In this document: piece by piece, positions 45,275 to 45,532 of the stretch | Layout: each line of letters begins with the position of its first letter | How positions within the stretch are numbered: the first letter of the stretch is position 1 | Source of the DNA: an uncultured Clostridia bacterium | GTDB lineage: Bacteria; Bacillota; Clostridia; TANB77; CAG-508 | DNA length: 45,532 nucleotides | Reading direction: 5' to 3' | Assembly (NCBI GenBank): GCA_944391975.1 | Contig: CALXVK010000004.1 | Span: 1 to 45,532, forward strand | Notes under the pieces: model-generated | Told to the model about the DNA's origin: nothing | Databases searched by the model: none | The model's input: the letters and a program-made list of their open reading frames with translations, nothing else | Position numbers and translations under genes: made by a program

Positions 45275-45302
45275 AGATTGCCAAAAAAGGCAATCTTTTT
45301 AT
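45275..45302 (+). terminator. Terminator after the anti-sigma gene
   Basis: AGATTGCC (45275-45282) pairs perfectly with GGCAATCT (45289-45296), followed by TTTTT. Confidence 0.85.
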
Positions 45303-45406
45303 ATATTAAAAATAAAAACTATGTTATAATGAAAATAATTTAGAAAAGCCAACTAAAATCTAAACTTAAAACGTCTAAATATTAATATTGATATAAGGGG
45401 ATAAAA

Positions 45407-45532
45407 ATGGCAGAAATTGATGAAGATGAATTGAAAAAATTCTTTTGCGGAATGAAACTAGATAATAAATCTATATTTGAAGAGTTTTACTCAAAATATA
45501 AAAAGTTAGTTTATGGAATTGCATTTAGTATT
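45407..45532 (+). CDS. Start of a second ECF-type sigma factor (cut by the window)
   Basis: The first 42 codons of a gene beginning MAEIDEDELKKFFCGMKLDN. FEEFYSKYKKLVYGIAFSI resembles sigma-70 region 2.1 of ECF factors. AAGGGG precedes the ATG. The rest lies outside the window. Confidence 0.7.
   Translation, partial: MAEIDEDELKKFFCGMKLDNKSIFEEFYSKYKKLVYGIAFSI

Noticed and set aside
1-45532. tRNA genes, rRNA, CRISPR arrays, complete insertion sequences
   Set aside because: None could be supported by reading either strand. In particular, no candidate CGG- or CGGN-reading tRNA lies in this window.

Overview
The window is very AT-rich and mostly reads as chromosomal housekeeping DNA from a low-GC, spore-forming Firmicute. 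A gut or uncultured Clostridia-type organism fits best (inference). Supporting signs are strong AAAGGAGG ribosome sites, AGA as the main arginine codon, a sigma-F sporulation operon behind a sigma-H-type promoter, SpoVS, YmdB, class III fructose bisphosphatase, CdaA and sortase-dependent surface proteins. No tRNA, rRNA, CRISPR array or complete transposon was seen.

Layout. 1-250: end of a T-box leader and a CIRCE-like promoter for clpB. 260-4932: clpB, fbp. 5033-5686: an isolated HNH nuclease gene with its own promoter and terminator and unlike codon use (probably acquired). 5832-8812: small genes, rsmA with a HAD nucleotidase, a coiled-coil protein. 8901-10115: a membrane protein and a sortase. 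10301-16569: gltX, a Tim44-like and an SPFH zinc-ribbon protein, metG, hpf. 16578-16737: a 33-bp inverted repeat around the hpf terminator. 16908-20219: spoIIAA-spoIIAB-sigF-spoIID and a SpoIIQ-like gene. 20344-24323: ABC transporter, a Lys-rich membrane protein, cdaA. 24403-28931: truA, rqcP, dnaE. 29002-33023: pilin-like protein, PRTase-like protein, ymdB, an acquired-looking ADP-ribosyltransferase, spoVS. 33323-41016: trxB, trxA, mfd, a ferredoxin-like DUF362 protein, a SPOUT rRNA methyltransferase, a DUF4364-like protein. 41190-45532: sortase plus LPKTG adhesin, an ECF sigma/anti-sigma pair, and the start of another ECF sigma factor.

Main finding. Eight genes that look broken (membrane protein 8901, sigF, spoIID, truA, rqcP, dnaE, SPOUT methyltransferase, DUF4364-like) all change frame in the same way. 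At nine places the reading frame meets an in-frame CGG codon, and continuing one base later (skip C, read GGN as Gly) restores the full family protein. I scanned every CGG in the window by eye on the coding strand of each gene. In native genes, every CGG in the zero frame is one of these nine sites, while CGG in the other two frames is common and harmless. The only zero-frame CGGs that must be read as Arg are three in the HNH gene and one in the ADP-ribosyltransferase gene, both of which look acquired. This points to a genome-wide +1 recoding of CGG, either frameshifting at an undecoded codon or four-base CGGN=Gly decoding. DnaE, TruA, SigF, SpoIID and others would depend on it.
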